Below, in pieces: positions 54,839 through 62,017 of a stretch of DNA of 64,000 nucleotides. Location: assembly GCF_003574735.1 (NCBI RefSeq), contig NZ_QORW01000018.1, positions 1 to 64,000 on the forward strand, in the 5' to 3' direction. Position 1 is the first letter of the stretch. Each line of letters begins with the position of its first letter. The notes under the pieces are model-generated. The model searched no databases. It saw only the letters and a list, made by a program, of their open reading frames with translations, and was not told the DNA's origin. The translations under genes were made by a program, and so were the position numbers. Source of the DNA: Dongia deserti (GTDB taxonomy: Bacteria; Pseudomonadota; Alphaproteobacteria; Dongiales; Dongiaceae).

Positions 54839-54950
54839 TGTCATCCCGGCCGAGCGTAGCGAGAGCCGGGACCTATACGATCCATCAATCGCGCGGCCAG
54901 ATCCCATAGGTCCCGGCTCTGCGCCACTTCGTGGCTCGGCCGGGATGACA
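54839..54950. repeat. Dispersed inverted-repeat element, about 112 bp
   Basis: Perfect 17-bp outer arms, TGTCATCCCGGCCGAGC at the left and its reverse complement at the right, with a second inner pair (GAGCCGGGACCTAT and ATAGGTCCCGGCTC) around a central loop. The same TGTCATCCCGGC start is a known kind of intergenic repeat in alphaproteobacteria. It lies between two unrelated genes. No coding potential. Confidence 0.75.
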
Positions 54951-54970
54951 GCGGAAAAAGACGGTATCTG

Positions 54971-55180
54971 CTACGCAATAATATCCGGCAGCAGCTGGCT
55001 TTCGAGCTTGATGATCTGGTCCTTCAAGACCAGCTTGCGCTTCTTCATGCGCTGGATTTCGAGCTGGTTAAAGGGCGACGTCTCCGCCAAGCTTTGGATG
55101 GCCAGGTCGAGGTCGCGGTGCTCGGCACGCAGCTCTTCAAGCTTGGCCCTGAGTTCGCTCGTCCCGAGAATGATGGTCAC
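54971..55180 (-). CDS. YdcH/DUF465 family small protein
   Basis: 69 residues, almost all helical: SELRAKLEELRAEHRDLDLAIQ then KKRKLVLKDQIIKLESQLLPD. This is the DUF465/YdcH family, small helical-hairpin proteins of unknown role, common and conserved in alphaproteobacteria. GTG at 55180 is chosen because AAGGAG lies 6 bases upstream; the longer open frame upstream has no support. Confidence 0.85.
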   Translation of the reverse strand: MTIILGTSELRAKLEELRAEHRDLDLAIQSLAETSPFNQLEIQRMKKRKLVLKDQIIKLESQLLPDIIA

Positions 55181-55348
55181 CACATACTCCTTCGAGGGCA
55201 CATATTTTAGCGCATAGGGGGGCCGCGCGTCACGGACTTGAGGGGGTGGAGCGGCCATCTTGCACCGCCCATCCAGTCCCTCTAAACAGGGATAGTCCCC
55301 TCATTTTCCGGCGGTTTCCGGGGCCGGTTAGGATCATTGGCGGCAAGA

Positions 55349-56698
55349 ATGCCAGACAAATTCGATCTTGTAATCGCGGGCGGCCAGGTGGCGACTCCGA
55401 ATGGCATCGAATCCTGCGATATCGGGGTTGCCGGCGGGCGAATCACGGCGCTCGGCGCGCTCGGCAGCGCCCCCGCCGGGGCGCGTTTCGACGCTGCCGG
55501 CCTCGCGATCCTGCCAGGCGTGATCGATACCCAGGTCCACTTCCGAGAGCCCGGCCTCGACCACAAGGAGGATCTCGCGAGCGGATCGGCCGGTGCCGCC
55601 ATGGGCGGGGTCACGGCCTTTTTCGAGATGCCCAACACCAGCCCGAACACAACCGACGAGGCGGCGCTCGAGGACAAGTTGCGCCGGGCGGCCGGCCGGG
55701 CCTGGGTGGATCATGCCTTCTTCATCGGCGCGACCGACGAGAATGCCGAGAAACTGGACCGGCTGGAGCTGCTGCCCGGCTGCGCCGGGGTGAAGGTCTT
55801 TATGGGCTCCTCCACCGGCTCGCTGCTGGTTGCCGACGATGATGCCCTGGAGGCGGTGCTGCGCCACGGCCGCCGCCGGGTCGCGATCCATGCGGAGGAC
55901 GAGCCGCGGTTGCGCGAGCGCCTGGCCCTGGTGCGCGATGGCGCCGATCCATCGATGCATCCGGTCTGGCGCGACGAGGAGGTGGCGATCCGCGCCACCT
56001 CGCGCCTCCTACGCCTGGCGCGGCAGGCAGGCCGGCGTGTGCATGTGCTGCATGTCAGCACGGCGGAGGAAATGGACCTGCTCGCCGCCAACAAGGACCT
56101 CGCCACGGTCGAACTGCTGGTCAATCACCTGACTCTGGCCGCGCCGGATTGCTACCAGCGGCTCGGCACATTCGCGCAGATGAATCCGCCGATCCGCGAT
56201 GCCCGGCATCAGGACGGGCTCTGGCGCGCGCTGCGGGCCGGCATCGTCGATGTGATCGGTACCGACCACGCACCCCACACGCGCGAGGAGAAGGCGCGGC
56301 CCTATCCGCAAAGCCCCTCCGGCATGCCTGGCGTGCAGACTCTGATCCCGGTCATGCTGGACCATGTGAATGCCGGCCGTCTCACCCTGCAGCGTTTCAT
56401 CGACTTGACCAGCGCGGGTCCCGCACGCATCTACAATATAGCGGGCAAGGGCCGGATCGCCCTTGGCTACGATGCGGATTTCTCGGTGGTGGATCTGAAG
56501 GCGAAGCGCACCATTACCAATGCGATGATGAAGACCAAGTGCGGTTGGACACCGTTCGACGGCATGGAAGTCACAGGTTGGCCGAAGGCCACCATCGTGC
56601 GCGGCCGCATCGTGATGCGCGAGGATGAGCTGATCGGATCGCCCATTGGCGCGCCGGTGCGGTTCCAGGAAACCCTACAGCAGGAGGATGCGGCATGA
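55349..56698 (+). CDS. pyrC: Dihydroorotase, class I (QVH variant)
   Basis: 449 residues of the amidohydrolase superfamily. Metal-site motifs are seen: IDTQVHFREPGLDH (Q62-V-H64), the bridging lysine K149 in AGVKVFMGSSTG, AIHAEDEPR, LHVSTAEE, and GTDHAPH. The usual first histidine of HxH is replaced by glutamine, a feature of a subgroup of class I enzymes. It closes the ring of carbamoyl-aspartate in pyrimidine synthesis. TTG 55337 is a possible earlier start. It overlaps the thiolase gene by ATGA, an unusual pairing. Confidence 0.85.
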   Translation: MPDKFDLVIAGGQVATPNGIESCDIGVAGGRITALGALGSAPAGARFDAAGLAILPGVIDTQVHFREPGLDHKEDLASGSAGAAMGGVTAFFEMPNTSPNTTDEAALEDKLRRAAGRAWVDHAFFIGATDENAEKLDRLELLPGCAGVKVFMGSSTGSLLVADDDALEAVLRHGRRRVAIHAEDEPRLRERLALVRDGADPSMHPVWRDEEVAIRATSRLLRLARQAGRRVHVLHVSTAEEMDLLAANKDLATVELLVNHLTLAAPDCYQRLGTFAQMNPPIRDARHQDGLWRALRAGIVDVIGTDHAPHTREEKARPYPQSPSGMPGVQTLIPVMLDHVNAGRLTLQRFIDLTSAGPARIYNIAGKGRIALGYDADFSVVDLKAKRTITNAMMKTKCGWTPFDGMEVTGWPKATIVRGRIVMREDELIGSPIGAPVRFQETLQQEDAA

Positions 56699-57864
56699 CG
56701 GGCACCTCGATCATCGGCTGGGCGCATCTGCCGTTCGGCAAGCATGCCGACCGCGACATCGAAAGCATGATGGTGGAAGCGGGCGCCGCCGCGCTGAAGC
56801 ATGCGGGCGTCGCGCCCAAGGATGTGGATGCGATCTTCGTCGGCCATTTCAATGCCGGCTTCTCGGCCCAGGATTTTCCGTCCTCGCTCAGCTTCGGCAT
56901 CGATCCCGCTCTGCGCTTCAAGCCGGCTACGCGCGTGGAGAACGCCTGCGCAACCGGCTCCGCCGCCGTGCATCAGGGCATCAAGGAGATCGCCGCCAAG
57001 CAGGCGCGCATCGTTCTGGTGATCGGCGTCGAGCATATGACCGCGAACGACAACGCCGCCATCGGCCGCAACCTCCTGAAAGCGAGCTACGTAAAGGAGG
57101 AGGCCGACATACCCGGCGGCTTCGCTGGCGTGTTCGGCCGGATTGCGGAGCTCTATTTCCAGCGCCATGGCGACCAGTCCGACGCGCTGGCGCGTATCGC
57201 GGCCAAGAACCACCGCAACGGCGTCGACAATCCGTACGCCCAGATGCGCAAGGACCTCGGCTACGATTTCTGCCGGAACGTCTCGGACAAGAACCCGCTG
57301 GTCGCCGGCCCGCTCAAGCGCACCGATTGCTCGCTGGTATCGGATGGCGCTGCGGCACTGGTGCTCGCGGATTTGGGTACCGCGCTCGCCGCCGACCGCG
57401 CGGTGCTGATCCGCAGCGCAGCGCAGGTCAACGATTTCCTCCCCATGCGCGCCCGCGACATCGTGCAGTTCGAAGGCTGCTCGCAGGCCTGGTCGCGCGC
57501 GCTCGCGAAAGCGAAGCTCACGCTCGATGATCTGAGCTTCGTCGAGACCCACGATTGCTTCACGATCGCCGAGCTCATCGAATACGAGGCAATGGGCCTG
57601 ACGAAACCAGGCGAGGGCGCCCGCGCCATCGACGAAGGCTGGACAGAGAAGGACGGCAAGCTCCCAATCAACCGCTCCGGCGGCCTCAAGGCCAAGGGCC
57701 ACCCGATCGGCGCCACTGGCGTCTCCATGCACGTGCTCACCGCCATGCAGCTCAAAGGCGAAGCCGGCGCCATGCAGCTCAAGAACCTCAAGCTCGGCGG
57801 CATCTTCAACATGGGCGGCGCCGCGGTGGCGAATTACGTCAGTATTCTGGAGCCGCTGCGCTAG
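56695..57864 (+). CDS. Thiolase/acetyl-CoA acetyltransferase family protein
   Basis: 389 residues. The nucleophile Cys85 lies in VENACATGSAAVHQG, and H336 in LKAKGHPIGATG activates the thiol. The C-terminal catalytic Cys of degradative thiolases is replaced: the strand reads FNMGGAAVANYVSI, without Cys. That is typical of SCP-2/sterol-carrier-like thiolases, which may act as transacylases. Overlaps pyrC by ATGA. Its last 93 bases occur again, diverged, at 60022. Confidence 0.85.
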   Translation: MTGTSIIGWAHLPFGKHADRDIESMMVEAGAAALKHAGVAPKDVDAIFVGHFNAGFSAQDFPSSLSFGIDPALRFKPATRVENACATGSAAVHQGIKEIAAKQARIVLVIGVEHMTANDNAAIGRNLLKASYVKEEADIPGGFAGVFGRIAELYFQRHGDQSDALARIAAKNHRNGVDNPYAQMRKDLGYDFCRNVSDKNPLVAGPLKRTDCSLVSDGAAALVLADLGTALAADRAVLIRSAAQVNDFLPMRARDIVQFEGCSQAWSRALAKAKLTLDDLSFVETHDCFTIAELIEYEAMGLTKPGEGARAIDEGWTEKDGKLPINRSGGLKAKGHPIGATGVSMHVLTAMQLKGEAGAMQLKNLKLGGIFNMGGAAVANYVSILEPLR

Positions 57865-57867
57865 CGG

Positions 57868-58881
57868 TCAATCGCGGAAGAGGGCTGCGATCTCTGACAT
57901 CTGATCAGCTGTCAGGGGGCCGAATTCCATGGCGCCAACATTTTCTTCGATCTGGGCAACTGTCCTGGCACCGGGGATGGGAATTGTGCAGGCACTGCGT
58001 GCCCAAATCCATGCCAGTGCACCCTGAGCCAGGGTGCGGCCGCTTGAGCTTAGGATCTCTTTGACCGCCTCGAGCGCTGCGTGCCATTCCCGCGATGTGC
58101 TCCCGCCCTCTTTGAAGTAGCGGAGCCATGCTGGTGGCCTGCTGCGGATATCGTCCGCGGGAAGGTGACTGGCAGGTGAGTATTTTCCGGTCAGGAATCC
58201 CATGGCCAGCGGAAGGCGGACGATGCCAGCGAAACCGCGGGACTCACAGATCTCAACGATCTGAGGGGAGTCTTCAAACACGTTCATATCGAATTGGACG
58301 GCCGTGGCGGCGGGGCGGTCCGCAAATGCCGCCGCACAGACAGGATTATCTGTGCTCCAGCCATAGTAGCGGACTAGACCCTCCCGACACAGGTCATCAA
58401 GAGTGTCCGCCACGATTGCAGCCTGATCGAGGGGGAGTTCGCCGATGTGCAATTGATAAAGGTCGATCCAGTCGGTTTGAAGTCGCTTCAACGAAGCGTA
58501 GCAGGCTTCACGAATGTAGCTTGGGGACGCATTGGTTCCCGTAAGTTCCCGGCGATCCTCGTCATAAGTATTGCCGAACTTCGTGCAAATCAGCACGCGG
58601 TCACGCACATCTTTGAGGGCCTCTCCGACAATCCGCTCGCCGTGACCGGTTCCGTAGGCATCCGCTGTGTCGAACAGCGTGATGCCAAGCTCAGCAGCCC
58701 TTCGCAGGGTCTGAATTGAGATCCTGTCGTCCGTCTCGCCGTACCCCAGCGGAGCGCCCAACGGATATCGACACCCAACGCCGCTAAAGAACGGCCCTCC
58801 GATGGCCCAGGTGCCCACGCCTAAGGGGCCGGTCACAAGCCCCGACCGGCCAAGCCGACGCATGCGAAAGTCATCACTCAT
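57868..58881 (-). CDS. Aldo/keto reductase
   Basis: 337 residues of the AKR fold. The catalytic tetrad is visible: Asp and Tyr in FDTADAYGTGHGER, Lys in CTKFGNTYDE, His in YQLHIGE. The NADPH-binding end includes TIPIPGARTVAQIEENVGA. Starts with MSDDFRMRRLGRSGL. Substrate unknown. It sits between the thiolase and a LysR gene in a segment that appears to have been inserted. Confidence 0.9.
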   Translation of the reverse strand: MSDDFRMRRLGRSGLVTGPLGVGTWAIGGPFFSGVGCRYPLGAPLGYGETDDRISIQTLRRAAELGITLFDTADAYGTGHGERIVGEALKDVRDRVLICTKFGNTYDEDRRELTGTNASPSYIREACYASLKRLQTDWIDLYQLHIGELPLDQAAIVADTLDDLCREGLVRYYGWSTDNPVCAAAFADRPAATAVQFDMNVFEDSPQIVEICESRGFAGIVRLPLAMGFLTGKYSPASHLPADDIRSRPPAWLRYFKEGGSTSREWHAALEAVKEILSSSGRTLAQGALAWIWARSACTIPIPGARTVAQIEENVGAMEFGPLTADQMSEIAALFRD

Positions 58882-59000
58882 GGCTTACTTTCCTTGTAGG
58901 TTGCGGGGAACGGCATCACAAATGAAACAATCAGCACCCAATCTCAAAATAGCGCGTAGAATGCTTGAGTTTTTAGCGAAAATCGCGGAACGGCCATTTC

Positions 59001-59960
59001 ATGAATGAAACGATCCAGTGGGATGATCTGCGTCTGTTTATTGCCGTGGCACGCGCTGGCGGGCTTGCCGGCGCGGCGAGGGCGGTGGGCGTCAGCCCCC
59101 CGACTTTGGGCCGCAGGATGACAGCGCTGGAGCAATCCCTGGGCCGACAGCTGTTCGTGCGTCAGCGCGACGGTTACGAACTGACGAGCGGAGGCAAGGA
59201 CCTTCTGCGCCTCGCCGAGGCACTTGAGTTGGATGCGCTGAAAATCGATCGTTGGCGTACCTCGAACGGGATCGGCTCCGTCATCAGGATCGCGGCGGGG
59301 GCGTGGACCAGCGCATTTCTCGCGCGCCATATGAGTGAACTCGTTGACGACGACGAGGATACACAGATCGAGCTTGTGACTAGTACAAGCCCCGCGGACC
59401 TGCTGCGGCGCGAGGCAAATCTCGGGCTCCGGAATCGGCGGCCGGAGCTTCCCGGTTTGGCTGGCTACAAGCTAACGCGCGTGGCTTTTGCCGTGTATGG
59501 CGGGCGAGCTTATGTGGAGGAGAAAGAGGGCGCCGCTGATCACAGGAGATTCAAGACGTGCCGGTGGATCGCTTTTTCGCCTCCTGGACCCAAGACGCCG
59601 TCGGCGGTATGGCTCGACGAACATCTCGCGCGAGCCCCTGTGTTGCGATGTAGGTCAGCGCAGGAGGTGCTGGAGGCTGCCAGCAGCGGTTTTGGTCTGT
59701 GCGTCCTCCCATGTTTCATCGGAGATGCGTGTGGCGACCTGAGTCGGGCCTCGGGCAACATTGACGAGCTGGAGCATGATCAATGGCTGGCGAGTCACGA
59801 CGAGGACCGGCAGCAAAGGCACATTCGGCGGGTCAGTAAGAGACTCCAAATCCTGATGAAGACCCATCGGAACCTCTTCATAGGTCTGCATAGTGCTGAT
59901 CCGTCGAAGCTCCCATCAGAGAACGTAGTGCGGAGGCGGCCTACAAGGGTAGAGCGATAA
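59001..59960 (+). CDS. LysR family transcriptional regulator
   Basis: 319 residues. The helix-turn-helix is GGLAGAARAVGVSPPTLGRR followed by MTALEQSLGRQLFVRQRDGYEL; the effector domain follows from about residue 95. Divergent from the aldo/keto reductase, its likely target. Codon use looks less GC-biased than in flanking genes. Start ATG at 59001. Confidence 0.85.
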   Translation: MNETIQWDDLRLFIAVARAGGLAGAARAVGVSPPTLGRRMTALEQSLGRQLFVRQRDGYELTSGGKDLLRLAEALELDALKIDRWRTSNGIGSVIRIAAGAWTSAFLARHMSELVDDDEDTQIELVTSTSPADLLRREANLGLRNRRPELPGLAGYKLTRVAFAVYGGRAYVEEKEGAADHRRFKTCRWIAFSPPGPKTPSAVWLDEHLARAPVLRCRSAQEVLEAASSGFGLCVLPCFIGDACGDLSRASGNIDELEHDQWLASHDEDRQQRHIRRVSKRLQILMKTHRNLFIGLHSADPSKLPSENVVRRRPTRVER

Positions 59961-60021
59961 GGGCTTGCAAATTTGCATTGGCAATTCAGGATATAGGTCG
60001 ATCAATCGTGCACGTGCGGCC

Positions 60022-60114
60022 GTGCAGCCAAAGAACGCAAAGCTCGGCGGCATCTTCAACATGGGAGGGGCCGCGGTCGCGAACTACGTGAGTATGCTGG
60101 AGCCGCTGCGGTAG
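60022..60114 (+). pseudogene. Diverged copy of the thiolase gene's 3' end
   Basis: 93 bases in frame with a stop, reading KLGGIFNMGGAAVANYVSML then EPLR, against the same end of the thiolase gene at 57772-57864. I count 13 differences in 93 (about 86% identity), mostly at third codon positions, so both copies were under protein selection before separation. No start or upstream thiolase sequence is present. Confidence 0.8.
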
Positions 60115-60145
60115 CCGGCGTCCTTTCGAACAGATTGGAGAGGAT

Positions 60146-60514
60146 ATGAGCCAAGCGAGTTCACAAGCTCATGCCTTCTACAAGGACATCGCGACATCGC
60201 GCCATGTTTGGGGAATTCGGGATAGCGGTGGAATTCCAGCACCTAAAGGTGACGGCGGCAAGCGGGTGATGCCCTTCTGGTCCTCTCTGGGCCGGGTTGA
60301 GACGATCATCAAGACTGTGCCTGCTTATGCCGGCTTTGAGCCGTTCGAACTGAACTGGGACGAGTTCCGAGACGAATGGTTAGCCGGTTTGGAACGTGAC
60401 GGCTTGCTTGTCGGTGTAAACTGGAGCGGTCCGCGGGCCGTCGGATTTGATGTCGAACCCAAGTCTGTCCGACTTGCGGTCGAGGCGTACATCGAAGACC
60501 AGGAGACGAGTTAA
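60146..60514 (+). CDS. DUF2750 domain protein
   Basis: 122 residues. HAFYKDIATSRHVWGIRDSG at the start and MPFWSSLGRVETIIKTVPAY followed by FELNWDEFRDEWLAGLERDG match the DUF2750 family, small cytoplasmic proteins of unknown function often found with immunity or regulatory genes. GGAGAGG precedes the ATG. No membrane segment. Confidence 0.8.
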   Translation: MSQASSQAHAFYKDIATSRHVWGIRDSGGIPAPKGDGGKRVMPFWSSLGRVETIIKTVPAYAGFEPFELNWDEFRDEWLAGLERDGLLVGVNWSGPRAVGFDVEPKSVRLAVEAYIEDQETS

Positions 60515-60545
60515 GCTCGCCTCCAATTCAGGAGCTATCCTGCCC

Positions 60546-61532
60546 ATGTTCAAAGCCCTTCTGCTGACCGAGAAAGATGGCAAGGTTTCATCGCAGATCA
60601 CGCAGCTTGACGAGGAGCGGCTGCCGGACGGCGATGTCACGGTGCGCGTGCAATATTCCACGCTGAACTACAAGGACGGGCTGATCCTCAACGGGCTCGG
60701 GCGGCTGGTGCGCAATTACCCGCATGTGCCCGGCGTCGATTTCGCGGGCGTGGTCGAGGCCTCGCAGCACCCGCGGTTCAAGTTGAACGACAATGTCATC
60801 CTTACCGGCTGGCGGGTGGGCGAGGTGCATTGGGGCGGTTATGCCGAGCGTGCGCGGGTGCGCGGCGATTGGCTGGTGAAGCTGCCGGCGGATCTGACCG
60901 CCCGCAACGCGATGGCGATCGGCACGGCCGGCTTCACCGCCATGCTTTGTGTGATGGCACTTGAGGCGCACGGCCTGACGCCGAAATCCGGCGACGTGCT
61001 GGTGACGGGTGCTGCCGGAGGTGTTGGCAGCGTTGCGGTCGCGATCCTGGCGAAGCTCGGCTATCGCGTGGTCGCGTCGACCGGCCGTGCCGACACGCAT
61101 CAGTATCTGAAGGACCTTGGCGCGGCGGAGATCATCGACCGCGCCACCATCGCACAACCCTCGGGCAAGCCACTGGAAGGCGAGCGCTGGGCCGGCTGCA
61201 TCGATTCCGTCGGCGGCTCGACGCTCGCGGCCGTGCTGCCGCAGATGAAATACCGCGCGAGCATCGCCGCCTGCGGCCTCGCCGGCGGCAACAAGCTGGA
61301 GACGACTGTCATTCCCTTCATCATCCGCGGCGTGAAGTTACTCGGGGTCGATTCCGTCATGAGCCCGCCGGACGAGCGCTGGGAAGCCTGGACCCGCCTC
61401 ACGCGCGACCTGCCGGCGGAAAAACTGGACTCGATGATCGTGCCGGCCAAGCTCGAAGACCTGCCCGCGCTCTCCAAGCAGATCCTCGAAGGCAAGATCC
61501 GCGGCCGCGTGGTCGTATCGATCGGGGCTTAG
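60546..61532 (+). CDS. acuI: Acrylyl-CoA reductase-like MDR oxidoreductase (AcuI/YhdH family)
   Basis: 328 residues of the medium-chain dehydrogenase superfamily without structural zinc. The N-terminal MFKALLLTEKDGKVSSQITQ opens it, YSTLNYKDGLILNGLGRLVR and PHVPGVDFAGVVEAS match AcuI, and the nucleotide site is VTGAAGGVGSVAV. AcuI reduces acryloyl-CoA to propionyl-CoA using NADPH, a step in DMSP or 3-hydroxypropionate use. ATG 60546 preferred for its CAGGAG. Followed closely by a thioesterase gene. Confidence 0.85.
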   Translation: MFKALLLTEKDGKVSSQITQLDEERLPDGDVTVRVQYSTLNYKDGLILNGLGRLVRNYPHVPGVDFAGVVEASQHPRFKLNDNVILTGWRVGEVHWGGYAERARVRGDWLVKLPADLTARNAMAIGTAGFTAMLCVMALEAHGLTPKSGDVLVTGAAGGVGSVAVAILAKLGYRVVASTGRADTHQYLKDLGAAEIIDRATIAQPSGKPLEGERWAGCIDSVGGSTLAAVLPQMKYRASIAACGLAGGNKLETTVIPFIIRGVKLLGVDSVMSPPDERWEAWTRLTRDLPAEKLDSMIVPAKLEDLPALSKQILEGKIRGRVVVSIGA

Positions 61533-61569
61533 TTTTCTCCCTTCAGGCACAGTTCCGGGAAGGTGATCA

Positions 61570-61968
61570 ATGACCGAGGCGAAGGCGCCCGAAATTCTGC
61601 CGAGTTCCGAGCCCGCCTTGCGGGCGATTGCGATGCCGGCAGACGCAAACCCGCACGGCGACATCTTTGGAGGCTGGCTGCTTTCCCAGATGGATCTCGC
61701 TGGCAGCACTGTGGCGGTCCGGCGTGCCAAGTCGCGCGTGGCCACTGTCGCCGTTACCACCATGACCTTCCGCAAGCCGGTCTTCGTCGGCGACGAAGTC
61801 AGCTGCTACGCTGAAATCACCAAGGTCGGAACAACGTCAGTCACCGTGAGAATCGAGAGTTGGGTCCGCCGTGGAATCAGCGGCGAGGCCGTAAAAGTGA
61901 CCGAAGGCGTGTTCACCTATGTCGCCATCGATCCTGAGCGGCGTCCTTCGGCAATAGCCAGGGAATGA
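61570..61968 (+). CDS. Acyl-CoA thioesterase, YciA-type hotdog fold
   Basis: 132 residues. The HotDog fold shows AMPADANPHGDIFGGWLLSQMDL, where the Asn/Asp-His-Gly-Asp pattern is the acyl-CoA thioesterase site, and VTTMTFRKPVFVGDEVSCYAE. It hydrolyses acyl-CoA to free acid. 37 bases after acuI, so probably co-transcribed. Confidence 0.88.
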   Translation: MTEAKAPEILPSSEPALRAIAMPADANPHGDIFGGWLLSQMDLAGSTVAVRRAKSRVATVAVTTMTFRKPVFVGDEVSCYAEITKVGTTSVTVRIESWVRRGISGEAVKVTEGVFTYVAIDPERRPSAIARE

Positions 61969-62017
61969 ATGTCTCGCGACGGCGCTCGCGTCGCAGGTTC
62001 GTCCCCGCCAGTGCGCG

